A DNA stretch of 64,000 nt from Alisma plantago-aquatica. Its lineage: Eukaryota; Streptophyta; Magnoliopsida; Alismatales; Alismataceae. The stretch covers positions 237,452,558 through 237,516,557 of the forward strand of contig OY856409.1 of the NCBI GenBank assembly GCA_963693085.1, written 5' to 3'. This document shows positions 37,601-47,887 of this stretch, in pieces; the first letter of the stretch is position 1; each line of letters opens with the position of its first letter. The notes under the pieces were generated by a model. It was not told the DNA's origin, did not search any database, and saw only the letters and a list, made by a program, of their open reading frames with translations. The translations under genes and the position numbers were made by a program.

Positions 37601-37689
37601 TAGCTAGAGAACAATTTTATTTTATTAGATCTAAACTGCTCATAGTTGATTTGGATGATATGACATGCTATCTAGCTAGTTGCTTTTAA
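34626..37689 (+). pseudogene. pol of SIRE-like element A
   Basis: Protease WWIVDSGFSKHMTG (34632) keeps the catalytic DSG; frameshifts follow near 34690 and in the T8 run near 34795. GAG-pre-integrase and integrase N-terminus are at 34797-35366 (LWYRRLGHVN, then QPCTQGK with the first of the paired cysteines lost). The integrase core continues 35367-35540, with a frameshift and TAA at 35537, then 35543-36190. Reverse transcriptase runs from 36221 with YVDDIIFGG intact (36715-36741), and is broken near 36478. RNase H is 37129-37689 (YSDADYTGC, ALSTTENEY, YCDNTSA). Frame changes and stops at 36188, 36218, 36614 and 37078 make it inactive. Confidence 0.9.
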
Positions 37690-38236
37690 CCTATATGTCT
37701 TTCTCATGCTTTACTCACCTTGCTTGCCTAAAGTTGCTTAAAATTGCTTAATTTACTTGTTGACATGCATAGTTTCACTTATTTTTGGGAATTTCTCAGA
37801 TTTTGGGTTTTTATCGCTAAATAGCACCCAATGATGAGTGATATGTGTCTAAGTATGTTCAATATACATAATAGACTCAAAAATGAATTTAATTAGCTTT
37901 CATATGGCTAGAAATTGAGTTTGATGGTTTTAAGTCAGGTTGACCATCAATCGAGTTTCCCCCAGGACAAACCTGACCGATCCGTGGCCAAGAGCTATTC
38001 TAAAATGGATCAATCGGTCGAGTTTCTGACTCTCAGAACTTGACCGATCAGTGGGCTGAAGCCAACTCAAGTGGATTCAGATGACTGTTTTCCCTCTCAA
38101 CTAGAGAATAGCCGACTGATTCCCCTTCTTCTAGCCCTAAGCTCTCTACCCTAGCCCTTACCTTCCCTATCTTATCCTTTTCCCGACCTAGATAGGCAGC
38201 CCTAGACCTCCCCTTTTGCTCTTTGTTGGTGTTTGG
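37690..38236 (+). other. Spacer between pol and third ORF with LTR-like inverted words
   Basis: Contains ATCGAGTTTCCCCCAGGACA (37949-37968) and ACCTGACCGATCC (37971-37983). These closely resemble an LTR segment at 41097-41128. ATCGGTCGAGTTTC follows at 38013-38026. A long pyrimidine-rich stretch (38110-38230) precedes the third ORF. Confidence 0.55.
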
Positions 38237-39942
38237 ATGTGTTTGGCGGTTGCTTTGTGCATTTTATCTCTTCTCCTTCCTCTTTTTGCCTCCATGGCCT
38301 CTCATAGGAGAAAGAGACCCGCCCCTAGCAATGCTTCATCGTCTTCTTCATCTTCCCGCTTGATTCCCTTTGATGACACCTCGTTTGTCTTAATAGAAGT
38401 TGCAAATAGGTATAAGGACCTTCTTCCTAGGAGTCCTTTCCCTTTTAGAGCTTTGTTTGAGCCTAACCCTAGGCGTCAAGCAATTATAGATCAAGTAGCC
38501 AAGTTGTTAGACATCCATCACCTCTCTACCCTAACTGTCGAGTGTGACTGCTTTCATAATTCAATGACAAGCACAAAAGCAGTTCACAAATTCTATGCTA
38601 ACCTGCGTTGGAATTATGACACCCTTGTACCCCCGCCAAATACTCAAGTGATCCTGACTTCCATGATTGCCAGGAAGCGTTTTCAAATCTCCGAGGATAT
38701 TTTAAATGTCTTCTTTTCTGGAGATAATGAGAATGACACTTGGCTCAAGGATTACGATGAGTATTTCAACCTCTTGGATCCTGAGGGTTTCTATAAGCAG
38801 AATGAGATCACTCTTCCTGATATCCATCACTATCTCAAGAAACTCGATGTTCCATACAAGAAGAAGAACACCCTACCCTCCTCCTCCCTTGATCTCAGGA
38901 AGCATATATTAGCCTTAGTGGTCAACTGTAACATCCATCCAAAGAAAAATCAAACGGATATTGCAGAGAACATTGCGGTCATAATGTACTGCATCCTTGA
39001 GAATATCAGAGTCAAATTGTCAAGATGCATTCAACAACATATGACCTATTTTGATTCCGGTAAGAACACCCAAGGCACCCATCCATCCCATCCATCCCTG
39101 ATTTGTGGTTTGTTTCAGTTTGCCACTGAGAAATCACTCTTTTCTGACTATCATTACAAGCTAGCCAAAAAGGGTGTGTGTATCAGTGAGACCACGATTC
39201 AGAAGTATGTGCCTTTTTTTGCCTCCACCACACCTGGTGCTTCACCCTCAGCCTCTTCCTCTACAACCCCTGCCTCCTCTACCTGAGCTCCACTTCCTCA
39301 GCCTCCTAGACCTAGCCGTGCTTTGTTTTGTGTATCCAATGAAACCTTTATGGGCTATATGATGCACCAACAAGCATACAACCAATAGGTTCAGGAGAAC
39401 CTGCATCATGTTTTATGTTCTATCATGTCAAACATGAACATATCATGTACACACCCCTACCCCACCTACCAGCCCTTCCCCGGTAGTGATTATGCTTCAT
39501 ATGCATACAATCATTACTACCCTACCCCCGAGCCTTTCGCTGCCGCTCCTCCACCCTTTACTACTAGTGGTTCTACTCCCTCCTGTCTGTCGTTGCTTTC
39601 TGGTCCCTTGGCCACCCTGCTTTCTAGTGTTGGTGATTCTACTCCATCCTTTCCTCAGGCCAATGAGCTCTATGCTCTTGGTATGACTTGGGATGAGCAG
39701 AATGCTCATTGGATCAGTTGTGGTTTTGGTCCTCCTACATACAAGAAGATGTCTGACCAAGATGATGATGTTGAGGCTGCTAATGACGACGATGGCGATG
39801 GTGAGGACGCTCTGATGATGGTGATGGTTCTGGTGCTGATTCTGGTGATGAAGGTACTACAACTGCACCTTCAGATGGAGACGAGGACTATGAGCCTGGA
39901 GCTGATGACGATGATGTTGTGGACTTAGATAGTATAGATTTA
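38237..39942 (+). pseudogene. Third (env-position) ORF of SIRE-like element A
   Basis: Open from ATG 38237 to TGA 39284. In-frame stops and a shift near 39810 then separate it from a Pro/Tyr/Ser-rich and finally strongly acidic tail that would end near 39942. The first 19 residues after 38237 are hydrophobic (a signal-peptide or anchor-like segment). A second ATG at 38294 in a good context (CCATGG) would give a protein starting MASHRRKRP followed by a serine run. The middle part has no enzyme motif I recognise. It resembles the plant-retrotransposon domain found in SIRE-type elements after pol. In soybean SIRE1 the ORF in this position is called envelope-like, on weak similarity only. Function unknown. 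Confidence 0.7.
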
Positions 39943-40644
39943 TAGATTGTTTCTTAGTTTTTAGTCTAGTTTGTTGATCATATATATCTTTCTAGGCTAT
40001 TTTGTATTAGAAACATATGGGCACATTATCTGAGATGTACTATTTTTACCTTCAGCTTTCATCGCTTCTTGTTTGTAGTTGCTTTCATGAGGACAAGCTT
40101 CTAAGTTGTAATCTATATTATGTGCATTCTTGCTCTTTGCTCTATTATATATTATGAGTTGGTGCCATCTTCACCATATTTTGATTATGACTGAGATTGT
40201 GTGTTTCCTTTGTCTCTGGTTGCTATATGATATGAGATTGCATGCTTGATCCTCTTCTTGATTGTGCTTGGAGAAGACCTGGATTTATGCTCTTCTACCC
40301 CCTACTTTTTGATAATGTCAAAAGGGGGAGAGAAATTTCTATATCTTGAAACTCAAATCATATTGCTATTCTTTGTTATATTGTTGTTCATTGCTTATGA
40401 TATCCTTTACTTGTTCATTTTATGTTCTGTCATGTGACTTGCAAAGGACAATATAGTACATGTATGCTATAATTTCTTCGTGTAGATAGACTAACTATGT
40501 AGGTTGGAGTAAGCATAGATTGAGGGGAAGAAATTCACATTGTTCAAATCTTGAATCCCTCTAATTCACAAGGCAAAGGTATAATTTCCATATCCTTTTC
40601 AATATGTTTGAGGAATGGTTTGTCATTGTCAAAAAGGGGGAGAA
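39943..40644 (+). other. 3' untranslated part of SIRE A with two PPT-like tracts
   Basis: No coding. A first purine tract CAAAAGGGGGAGAGAAAT lies at 40319-40336. The true PPT AAAAAGGGGGAGAA (40631-40644) abuts the 3' LTR. Both are preceded by the word AATGTCA or ATTGTCA. Confidence 0.75.
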
Positions 40645-42114
40645 TGTTGACCTAGAGGTTATACATTGTCCATATTTTGATAATGACTTAACTATTCCAT
40701 TCATATGTATCTAATATGTGTGTTTAAGATTTATTTCAGGTGTTAGGTACATGAAAAGGATCAAATTTCTCAAGCCCTAATTTGCTCAAGTTCAAGTCAA
40801 AAGCTATACAAGTGTGTAATTTAGGAAATACATGTAAATGACCTTAGAAGATTTTTGTAATCACTTGTATTGACGTATTGGCTTGTACCTAAGATGAGAA
40901 AATTGATTGGAAACTTTGCACTAAGTTTTAATCACTTTTGATGCACTTTAGAAAATTGATCATAGGCTATTGATCGGTCGAGTTGGAATCTCAACCGATC
41001 CACTGGATCTATTTTATAGAGAGTACATCATTTGAGTTGTGTTTTCACAGAACTCAATTGATCAGGTTACTGACCAAATTCAACTTTCATTGGTCGGTCG
41101 AGTTTCCCTAGGACAAACTCGACTGGTGGTTTGAAATCTGGGTTTGTCTTATACCCTATCGGTCGAGTTACCTTTATTGAAACTCGACTGATTGCACTGT
41201 ACAGAAATTGTAGAAAAAGTGATTGTGACTGTTGGTGACTTATTTGGATGAAAATAGATCCGTTGATTTGGGAAAAAACGGCTATAATTTGTCCCTAAGT
41301 GTTCCCCAACTCAAAGGTGCACCCTCAGCTATAAATAGGACCACTTGGAGTTCATTCTAAGGTTTCTCATTCCATATATGCTTGGTTCTTGCTTAGTTGA
41401 GAGTGCTACACACATTTGAGCCCCTTTTTCTCTCTACCTTCAAGTCAAATCCATGAGTATGAGTGAGTTAGGATCTGTTGTAAGAGAGCTACCCCTTGTA
41501 TCCATGTAAAGCTCTCCACCTCCATCTTCCTACCCCCTTTCCTATTGAAGAAAAGGATGAAGATCTTCTCTGAGTGAAGGAGAAGGAGTTGTTGTTCTTC
41601 AAGGTTGAAGAAAGCATGGTGTTCCAGATTGCCAAGTGAAGCAGATAGGCAAGGCGGACGTACAAGAAGGATATGTAATTCCTTGAAGGCCAAAGACTTG
41701 AAGAAGGAGTGGATAAGTCCTTGTTGAAGGCTGAAGACTCCATGGTTCAAGTGGGTAAGTTCCTTTGGTAGGTTGAAGATCCTTGCTTGAGTTATTAAGT
41801 CATTGGATGAATGTGGTTGTTGTCTTGTAATCTTATGAATTAATATAAGAGCATCCAGATTGCAAAGTCCTAGAGCCTAACCACATCTAGGTAGTAGACT
41901 GGCTCACTTCTACTTTGAAGTGTGGAACCACTCTAAACCACTTTGTCCAAGTGTATGATCTTCCTTGTCTCTCACCCTTGCTATGCATACTAGTTAGGAC
42001 TTCAAATTGCTTGTATGTTTAAGTTTCTACACTTAATATAATTTGGTGGTATAATTCATTTTGTGAGATTTGTGAAGCTCTATTCACCCCCCTCTAGAGC
42101 CCTTTGATCCAACA
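40645..42114 (+). repeat. 3' LTR of SIRE-like element A
   Basis: Paired with 31050-32514. TATA box at 41328-41340. Ends GATCCAACA, followed by target duplication AGAAA. Confidence 0.92.
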
Positions 42115-42119
42115 AGAAA

Positions 42120-42841
42120 CTTAAAGGAATCATAAGACGAGGAATATAAAGTCTGCATCTGATAGTAGATAGAACAAAAAAACATGTAATATTGCAAAAA
42201 AAATGGTATTTCATAATGGAATTAAATGTTATCACATATGAGTGCAAATGCAACTAACTAGAAGAAGAAGAAGAAGGAAATACATGAAGAAGTCATATAT
42301 AAAAAAAATAGATATGAGATTTACATCCCACTTCATTAAGCATATTCAATGAAGATCTAATTTGGTGTTGTGGTAATCAATGAAAATATCATCAAGCCCT
42401 TGTAGAAACATCAAAATTGTGAAGAAAAAACACATTATAGAATTAAATTTGTATGCTATTTTAAGCAGTAAAGAGCATTATTGAAATTTATTTTCATGAT
42501 TGTATTATATAGAAATAAAGTAAACTTGAACAAAATTATATTTAATAAATAAAATTGCATGTTTTAACCTAATTCTATTATACTTTATTTGGACACAAAC
42601 AATATAAATTCCTATCATCTACCAACTTAAGGTTTTGAGGATCCTTATCTATGTAAACTATCATAAATACACCCTTAGTTGAGGATCTTTTATGAATATG
42701 CATTTGATCCTAAAAACACCCATATGTGAAGATCTTTAATGCATGTGTCTATCACATGTACAAATCTAGCCTCCATGTTAATAACTACATTTAATGTATT
42801 GGTTGCATTTAAGTTAAAGATTCTCTTTCTATCTCTCTCTC

Positions 42842-42906
<65 letters not shown>

Positions 42907-43253
42907 CAAGATATCAAAGACATAATATAAGAAATCATAGTTTATCCAATATGATACACCAAGATAATCTTTATGTAGCAGATATATACAAGAAAACAAT
43001 ATTATCAAAGGGCCTATAAAAGGTAAAATGTACCTTCTTGGAATAAAAGAGTATATTAGATGAAGAATAGACTCAAAATTTGGTTTTGGTGATCCTAGAA
43101 ACATATGCATTAAATTAGGGTTCATTAATATACTAAACTATTAGGGGTATTTTCAAGTATTATGCATTATCAATTTCTCCATGGTCACATGAGTAAGGAT
43201 CTATGGTCATGTAAATTAGATCATAGTTTGAGGTTAAGATCATAGTCTGATTT
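42120..43253. other. Intergenic DNA with microsatellite
   Basis: AT-rich pre-insertion sequence. Besides the (AC)n(AT)n tract at 42845-42906 I see no gene, RNA or element boundary. Confidence 0.5.
42845..42906. repeat. Compound microsatellite (AC)n(AT)n
   Basis: About 17 AC units followed by about 14 AT units. Open frames crossing it are low-complexity artefacts. Confidence 0.95.
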
Positions 43254-43719
43254 GATAATTAAATCATGATACTATTATTAGATCTTCTTTGACCACTAAC
43301 TCATCTCCATGCATGATATATTATTAGATAATAAATATCATAGTTATTTAGAATGTACATGAGAGTCATTATTGTCTTTGACTAGGTTTTCATTGGGTTC
43401 AAGGTTCATTAAAATATTAAAAAAATATTATATCACTAGATAGAGAGATAAGTGTACTATAATGAAAAGGAATTGGATCACAGTCTGGTTATTTTACAAG
43501 ATTCTAGGTTTTTTTTAGCATATCAATATTTTCTCATGATTTATTGAGCATCCAAACTAATTATAATCAATATAGCAAGTTTCTACCAATCAAAAAGTTT
43601 AGAAAAAAGGCAAAAAGCTATTATTTTTAAAGAAAGAGGAGTCGGTCGGATGGGCCTCATGGATCAGGAAAGGGATATGTTTGTTCATACCCTCTCCGTA
43701 ACACATGATCATGGTAAGG
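43254..43719. repeat. 1.7-kb tandem repeat, unit 1, left part
   Basis: Aligns base for base with 59550-60020 (for example GTACATGAGAGTCAT and GAAAAGGAATTGGATCAC). Interrupted at 43719 by Athila-like element B; the rest of the unit is at 58305-59549. Confidence 0.85.
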
Positions 43720-44256
43720 TGATGTATGCATAAATTGTTATTATTTTGATATCTAATTTGGTTATTTTTTTGTGTCATTTGTGCTTAATTGAATATCTTT
43801 TTAATACATATTTTACCAAATTTAGTAAAAATCACTTGTGCATCATTTCTTATATTTTTACATGTATTTTACATGCATTTTACATGTTTTAATTATTAGA
43901 ATAATTATTTGATTTTATTCATTGATTATTTTATTGCAGATAATTATTATTTACTGGAGCAAAGTCGATACCATCGACTTGCAACTCGATGGTAGCGACA
44001 TGGCATCAGAGTACAAATATTTTTTGCTCGAGATTGAAAAGGAAAAGGACGTTTTACTGTGACAAAGTCGATACAATTGACTTCGAACTTGATACCATCG
44101 ACTCAGACGTTGCGGACCAAATTTTAATGTGTTAAATCTAACACATATTGTATTAAAAATTATATTTTAGGTTTCCTCTTGACCTAAACATGTACGACGG
44201 CTATAAAAGGCACCATTAGAACCGCAATTGGGAGATCTATCACGGGGGGACGATAT
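43720..44256 (+). repeat. 5' LTR of Athila-like element B, left part
   Basis: Starts TGATGTATGCATAAATTG like the 3' LTR. Interrupted at 44256 by the SIRE-like element B, which lies about 45 bp downstream of the TATA box; continues at 52791. Confidence 0.93.
44200..44211 (+). promoter_or_regulatory. TATA box, Athila-like B 5' LTR
   Basis: GCTATAAAAGGC; same word in the 3' LTR at 57366-57377. An array of GTCGATACCATCGAC-like words lies 100-240 bp upstream. Confidence 0.7.
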
Positions 44257-45669
44257 TGTTGACTAAATTGGACATTATGATAAATCCCTTTGTTTTGATT
44301 ATGACAAACATTTCATTCTTGTCGATCTAACGTGCTACTTGAGTGTTGCAGGAATAAGGTGGATGATAAAGAATTGGGAAATCTATATGCTTGAATTATT
44401 GTTATTTCATGAATGTAATCAATTGTAAAACTTGTACAAACATATAATGTACAAGTACTTAGACATCATGTAAATCAAGCGTTAGATCTTTTCTAGCTAA
44501 TCACCACACTTAGATAGGTCATCCCCTTCAACAGTGTCACATATGCACACTCAAACATACACTTAGTACTTTAATTGAAACATTGAAATAGTGTCAATCT
44601 CGGTCGACAAAATCCTCGACCGAGACACTCTCGGTCAACAAACTCCTCGACCGAGAAAGACCCAAGTAGCCGTTAGACACAGCAGACAAGGTAGTTGGCA
44701 GTTGGAGATGAACGTTGCAAACACTTGCTCCAGAGAGCCTGTCGGTCGACAAACCCTCGACCGAGTAGGTGTCTCGGTTCTCGACCGAGATGGGTTCTGA
44801 CAGCACTTGCAGAATTAATTAACTAGTCATTGCTAAAGCAACCAAATGTGTACCTAATGGCTAGTTAAGAACTTAGAACCCCCTAGAAAGTGTCTAGAAC
44901 GTCCTTAAGCACTTGTAGGTCATTTCTATAAATAGGACATGCCTTAGGACACCTAAACTCACTTATTCTACACTTGAGCAATCTTTGAGCATACACTTGC
45001 ATTAGCAACCTGTTTTGAGCAATTGAGCAATACTTGCAATTGGCTACTCTTCTTCTTGCTCTAACTTCGTGTCCTATAGGCTAGTATCTCCTATCCATAG
45101 CAATCACACTTCCATATACATTGGTTAGGAGATCTACACGCTTGATATAGGCAAATCAAGCCTTGTTCTTCAAAGGTTAAGTGTAATTTCCTTTTTCTTT
45201 CTTGTGCACTCTTATTGCTTGTACTCTCCTTGCTACTCCTAGGGTTGGAGGCTGCGGATTGGAGAGGGTTGTGATCTTCTTGGTGAAGAAGGAGGCTTTG
45301 GACTACTTCAAGAAGGCTGGTGCAACGGGAGGCTACTTCTAAGAGGAAGGCTACTTCAAGGGGGAGCTTGGAGTTACTTCAAGAAGGCTGCCTCAAGTTG
45401 GTACATCTACTTCAAAGTGAAGGCTGTCCAAAGGGGTGTAAGAAAGTATTGTATTTTATGTAAAATCCTTGAAGAGGTAATAAAATAAATACTTTCAAAA
45501 TCCCGATTGGGTAAGCAACCGGGTAGTGGACTGACTACCTTATTATTTGCTAAGGTAGGAACCACTCTAAATCCCTTGTCTCCTTCTTGCTTTTTCATTT
45601 GTGGTTGTTTGAAGAAATAATTATTGAATTATCTTTAAAACCCTATTCACCCCCTCTAGTGGTTTTTCA
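44257..45669 (+). repeat. 5' LTR of SIRE-like element B
   Basis: Starts TGTTGACTAAATTGG, ends AGTGGTTTTTCA. TATA box TCTATAAATAGGA at 44925-44937. Upstream (44598-44790) CTCGGTCGAC and CTCGACCGAG alternate to give several near-perfect hairpins. Confidence 0.94.
44925..44937 (+). promoter_or_regulatory. TATA box, SIRE B 5' LTR
   Basis: TCTATAAATAGGA; repeated in the 3' LTR at 52040-52052. Confidence 0.75.
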
Positions 45670-45671
45670 AT

Positions 45672-45683
45672 TGGTATCAGAGC
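45672..45683 (+). other. PBS of SIRE B (tRNA-iMet)
   Basis: TGGTATCAGAGC, two bases after the LTR end. Confidence 0.93.
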
Positions 45684-45716
45684 AGGCTTCAAGGAACTTT
45701 AACCAAGTCTTGAAGA

Positions 45717-47440
45717 ATGGGTGACGGGTTGCTCAACAACCTCAATCTTGAAGGAACACTTGTGGCTAGGCCTCCGGCATTTGATGGAACTAACTACACC
45801 TACTGGAAAAGAAGAATGCAATTTTATTTCCAAGGGATTAGTTGGGATCTATGGAGGATGGTGTCAACCCCCTATGAACTTCCTCAAGCGGAATATGCAG
45901 CTTGGGACACCAATACGGTAAAGTCTGCCCAAATGAATGCAAAGGCTGTACGTATACTTTATTGTTCAATTTCAGTTGGAGAATTTAATAGAATATCAAA
46001 TTGTGAAACGGCTTATGAAATCTGGCATAGACTTTCCATAACTTATGAAGGAACTTTGCAAGTTAAAAATTCTAAAATTGGAATGCTTAAACAGAAATTT
46101 GAACAGTTATGTATGGATCAAAATGAATCTATTAGTGAAATGTATGCAAAATTCTCTTCTATTATAAATGGCTTGAATGCTTTAGGTAAAGTGATTAGTG
46201 AGGAAGATCAGGTGTCAAAGATTCTTAGATCACTTCCTCCCAAATACAAGCCCAAAGTGACATCCATTGAAAAAGCAAATGACCTCACCCGAATGAGGAT
46301 GGAACAACTCATTGGCAACCTAGAAGCTCATGAAGCTACCCTAGAAGAAGAAGAAAGAAGAGAACATGAACTTCAACAAGGGAAAAAGAAGGATGTGGCT
46401 TTAAAAGCTTCAAAGATCATCACACCGGAAAGTGAGGAGTCAAGTGAAGAAGAAGGAGAAGAAGCCTTGATTGTCAATGGTAATAAATATAAAAGATTTA
46501 GATCTAAAAAAATTTCTAGTTCTTCTTCTTCTCCTAGGTGTTTTGAGTGTGGAAAGAAAGGACATCTCAAAAATGAATGTCCTAAAACAAAGAAAGGAAA
46601 GAAAAGCTCACATAAAAAGAAGGGAGAAAAATCTTATAAAGCTGCATGGGACGAGTCAAGTGAGAGTGAAAGTGGAGAAGAAAAGGTGGAATGTCTAATG
46701 GCAAGAGAAGGTGATGAAGACTCTCAAGAGGTAAGCCTTCTTGATCTTCCTAAAGAAGAGTTAATTACTAGTCTGCAAGAAACTCATGATAAGTATATTG
46801 ATTGCAAAAAGAAACTAAAGAAGGTTACCAAAACAAATGATGAGTTATATGCTAAATTAAATGATCTCTCTTCTGAAAAGAACAACATTAATCTTGAGAA
46901 TTTGTCTTTAAAAACATCTTTAAATGACTACACTAGAAAGTTACTTACTCTAGAAACGAATGTTGATCTTCTTTGTCAAGAAAAGATTGATTTGTTAGCA
47001 AAACTGAATGATTTTTAGACCCAACCAATCTTATGTAATCATCTAGACTATGATAATGTTGTAAAAGAAAGAGACTCTTTATTATCTGATTTAGATCAAG
47101 CAAGGAAAGATTTACACAAGAAGATTGATGACATTGCTAAGCTACAAAGAAACCTAAATGACTTAAAAGGAAAAGAGATCCTTAATAATATTCTGAAAAT
47201 TTCCTCTAGTTTCAATGAAAGAAGAGGATTAGGATATAATCCAAAGAAAAATCAACCCAAAAGAGCTAAAGCATCCAAGACTCAAACTATGTTTGTACCT
47301 AAGAACACAATTCTTAGAAAGAGAAATGAAGTTGATTCTATTACCTGTCATTTTTGTCTACGTCTTGGACATTATTCATTTTCATGCCCTTATAAGAACA
47401 AGAATTCCACATTAGTTTGGGTTCCAAAACCTCAAACTTA
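45717..47440 (+). pseudogene. gag of SIRE-like element B
   Basis: ATG 45717 opens a 433-codon frame: N-terminal FDGTNYTYWKRRMQFYF typical of copia gag, a capsid-like helical part (UBN2-type), an acidic linker, zinc knuckle CFECGKKGHLKNEC (near 46540) and a long coiled-coil-like region. A single TAG at 47016 interrupts it. The same frame then continues to a second intact knuckle, CHFCLRLGHYSFSC (near 47349), and stops at TAGTAG (47439). The homologous frame of element A also spans both knuckles, so one ~570-codon gag is the ancestral form. The gag product would coat and package element RNA in the cytoplasm. Confidence 0.88.
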
Positions 47441-47887
47441 GTAGACTTGAATGAAATTCAGTTGAGATATGATCCAATGCTTATCTTTGAAGATTATATT
47501 GTCTTATCTCAACTTAACAAAAGGTTTCATGCATTATGGTAATTTTCTGAAATGATATACTGAAACAAAAACTTATTCGGTCGAAGTATTGTCAACCGAG
47601 AATACAATCGGTCGAACTACTGTCGACCGACCAAATGTCTGTGACAAATTAAAATCTACAGCAACAACCTGAGTAAAACATCAACTACTTTGGTCGAAAA
47701 ATGATCGATCGGGGCAAAAATCAGTCGAAAAATGGTCGACCGAGAAGACTTATGTTTTCATTCAGTTTTAATCTGTAATACAACAACTTTATCGATCGAA
47801 AAATTGGTCGACCGAGAAAGATGTCGGTCGAACTTTTGTCGACCGACTGAAGTTATGAATTAGATTTTTTATTCAGTCTGTAATTAA
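47441..47887 (+). other. gag-pol spacer with GGTCGA/TCGACC array
   Basis: Holds about ten copies of GGTCGA or TCGACC-type words between 47578 and 47855 in both orientations. They match the inverted words of this element's own LTR. No coding is evident across it. Confidence 0.7.

Larger units (their letters stand above)
31050..42114 (+). mobile_element. SIRE/Maximus-like Ty1-copia element A with env-position ORF
   Basis: Complete structure of 11,065 bp: LTRs 31050-32514 and 40645-42114, perfect target-site duplication AGAAA (31045-31049, 42115-42119), tRNA-iMet PBS, gag, pol, a third ORF between pol and the 3' LTR, and a PPT AAAAAGGGGGAGAA. Length over 10 kb, long gag with two knuckle motifs, and a third ORF are features of the SIRE lineage. 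Many stops and frameshifts make it non-autonomous now. LTRs differ at about 9 of the first 150 bases by eye. Confidence 0.93.

Noticed and set aside
42690..43125. Open frames rich in Cys-Val or Thr-His repeats
   Set aside because: They read through the (AC)n(AT)n microsatellite; low-complexity artefacts.
44598..44790. Repeated GGTCGA words considered as a CRISPR-like array
   Set aside because: Words are short, in both orientations, with irregular spacing inside an LTR of a plant element.
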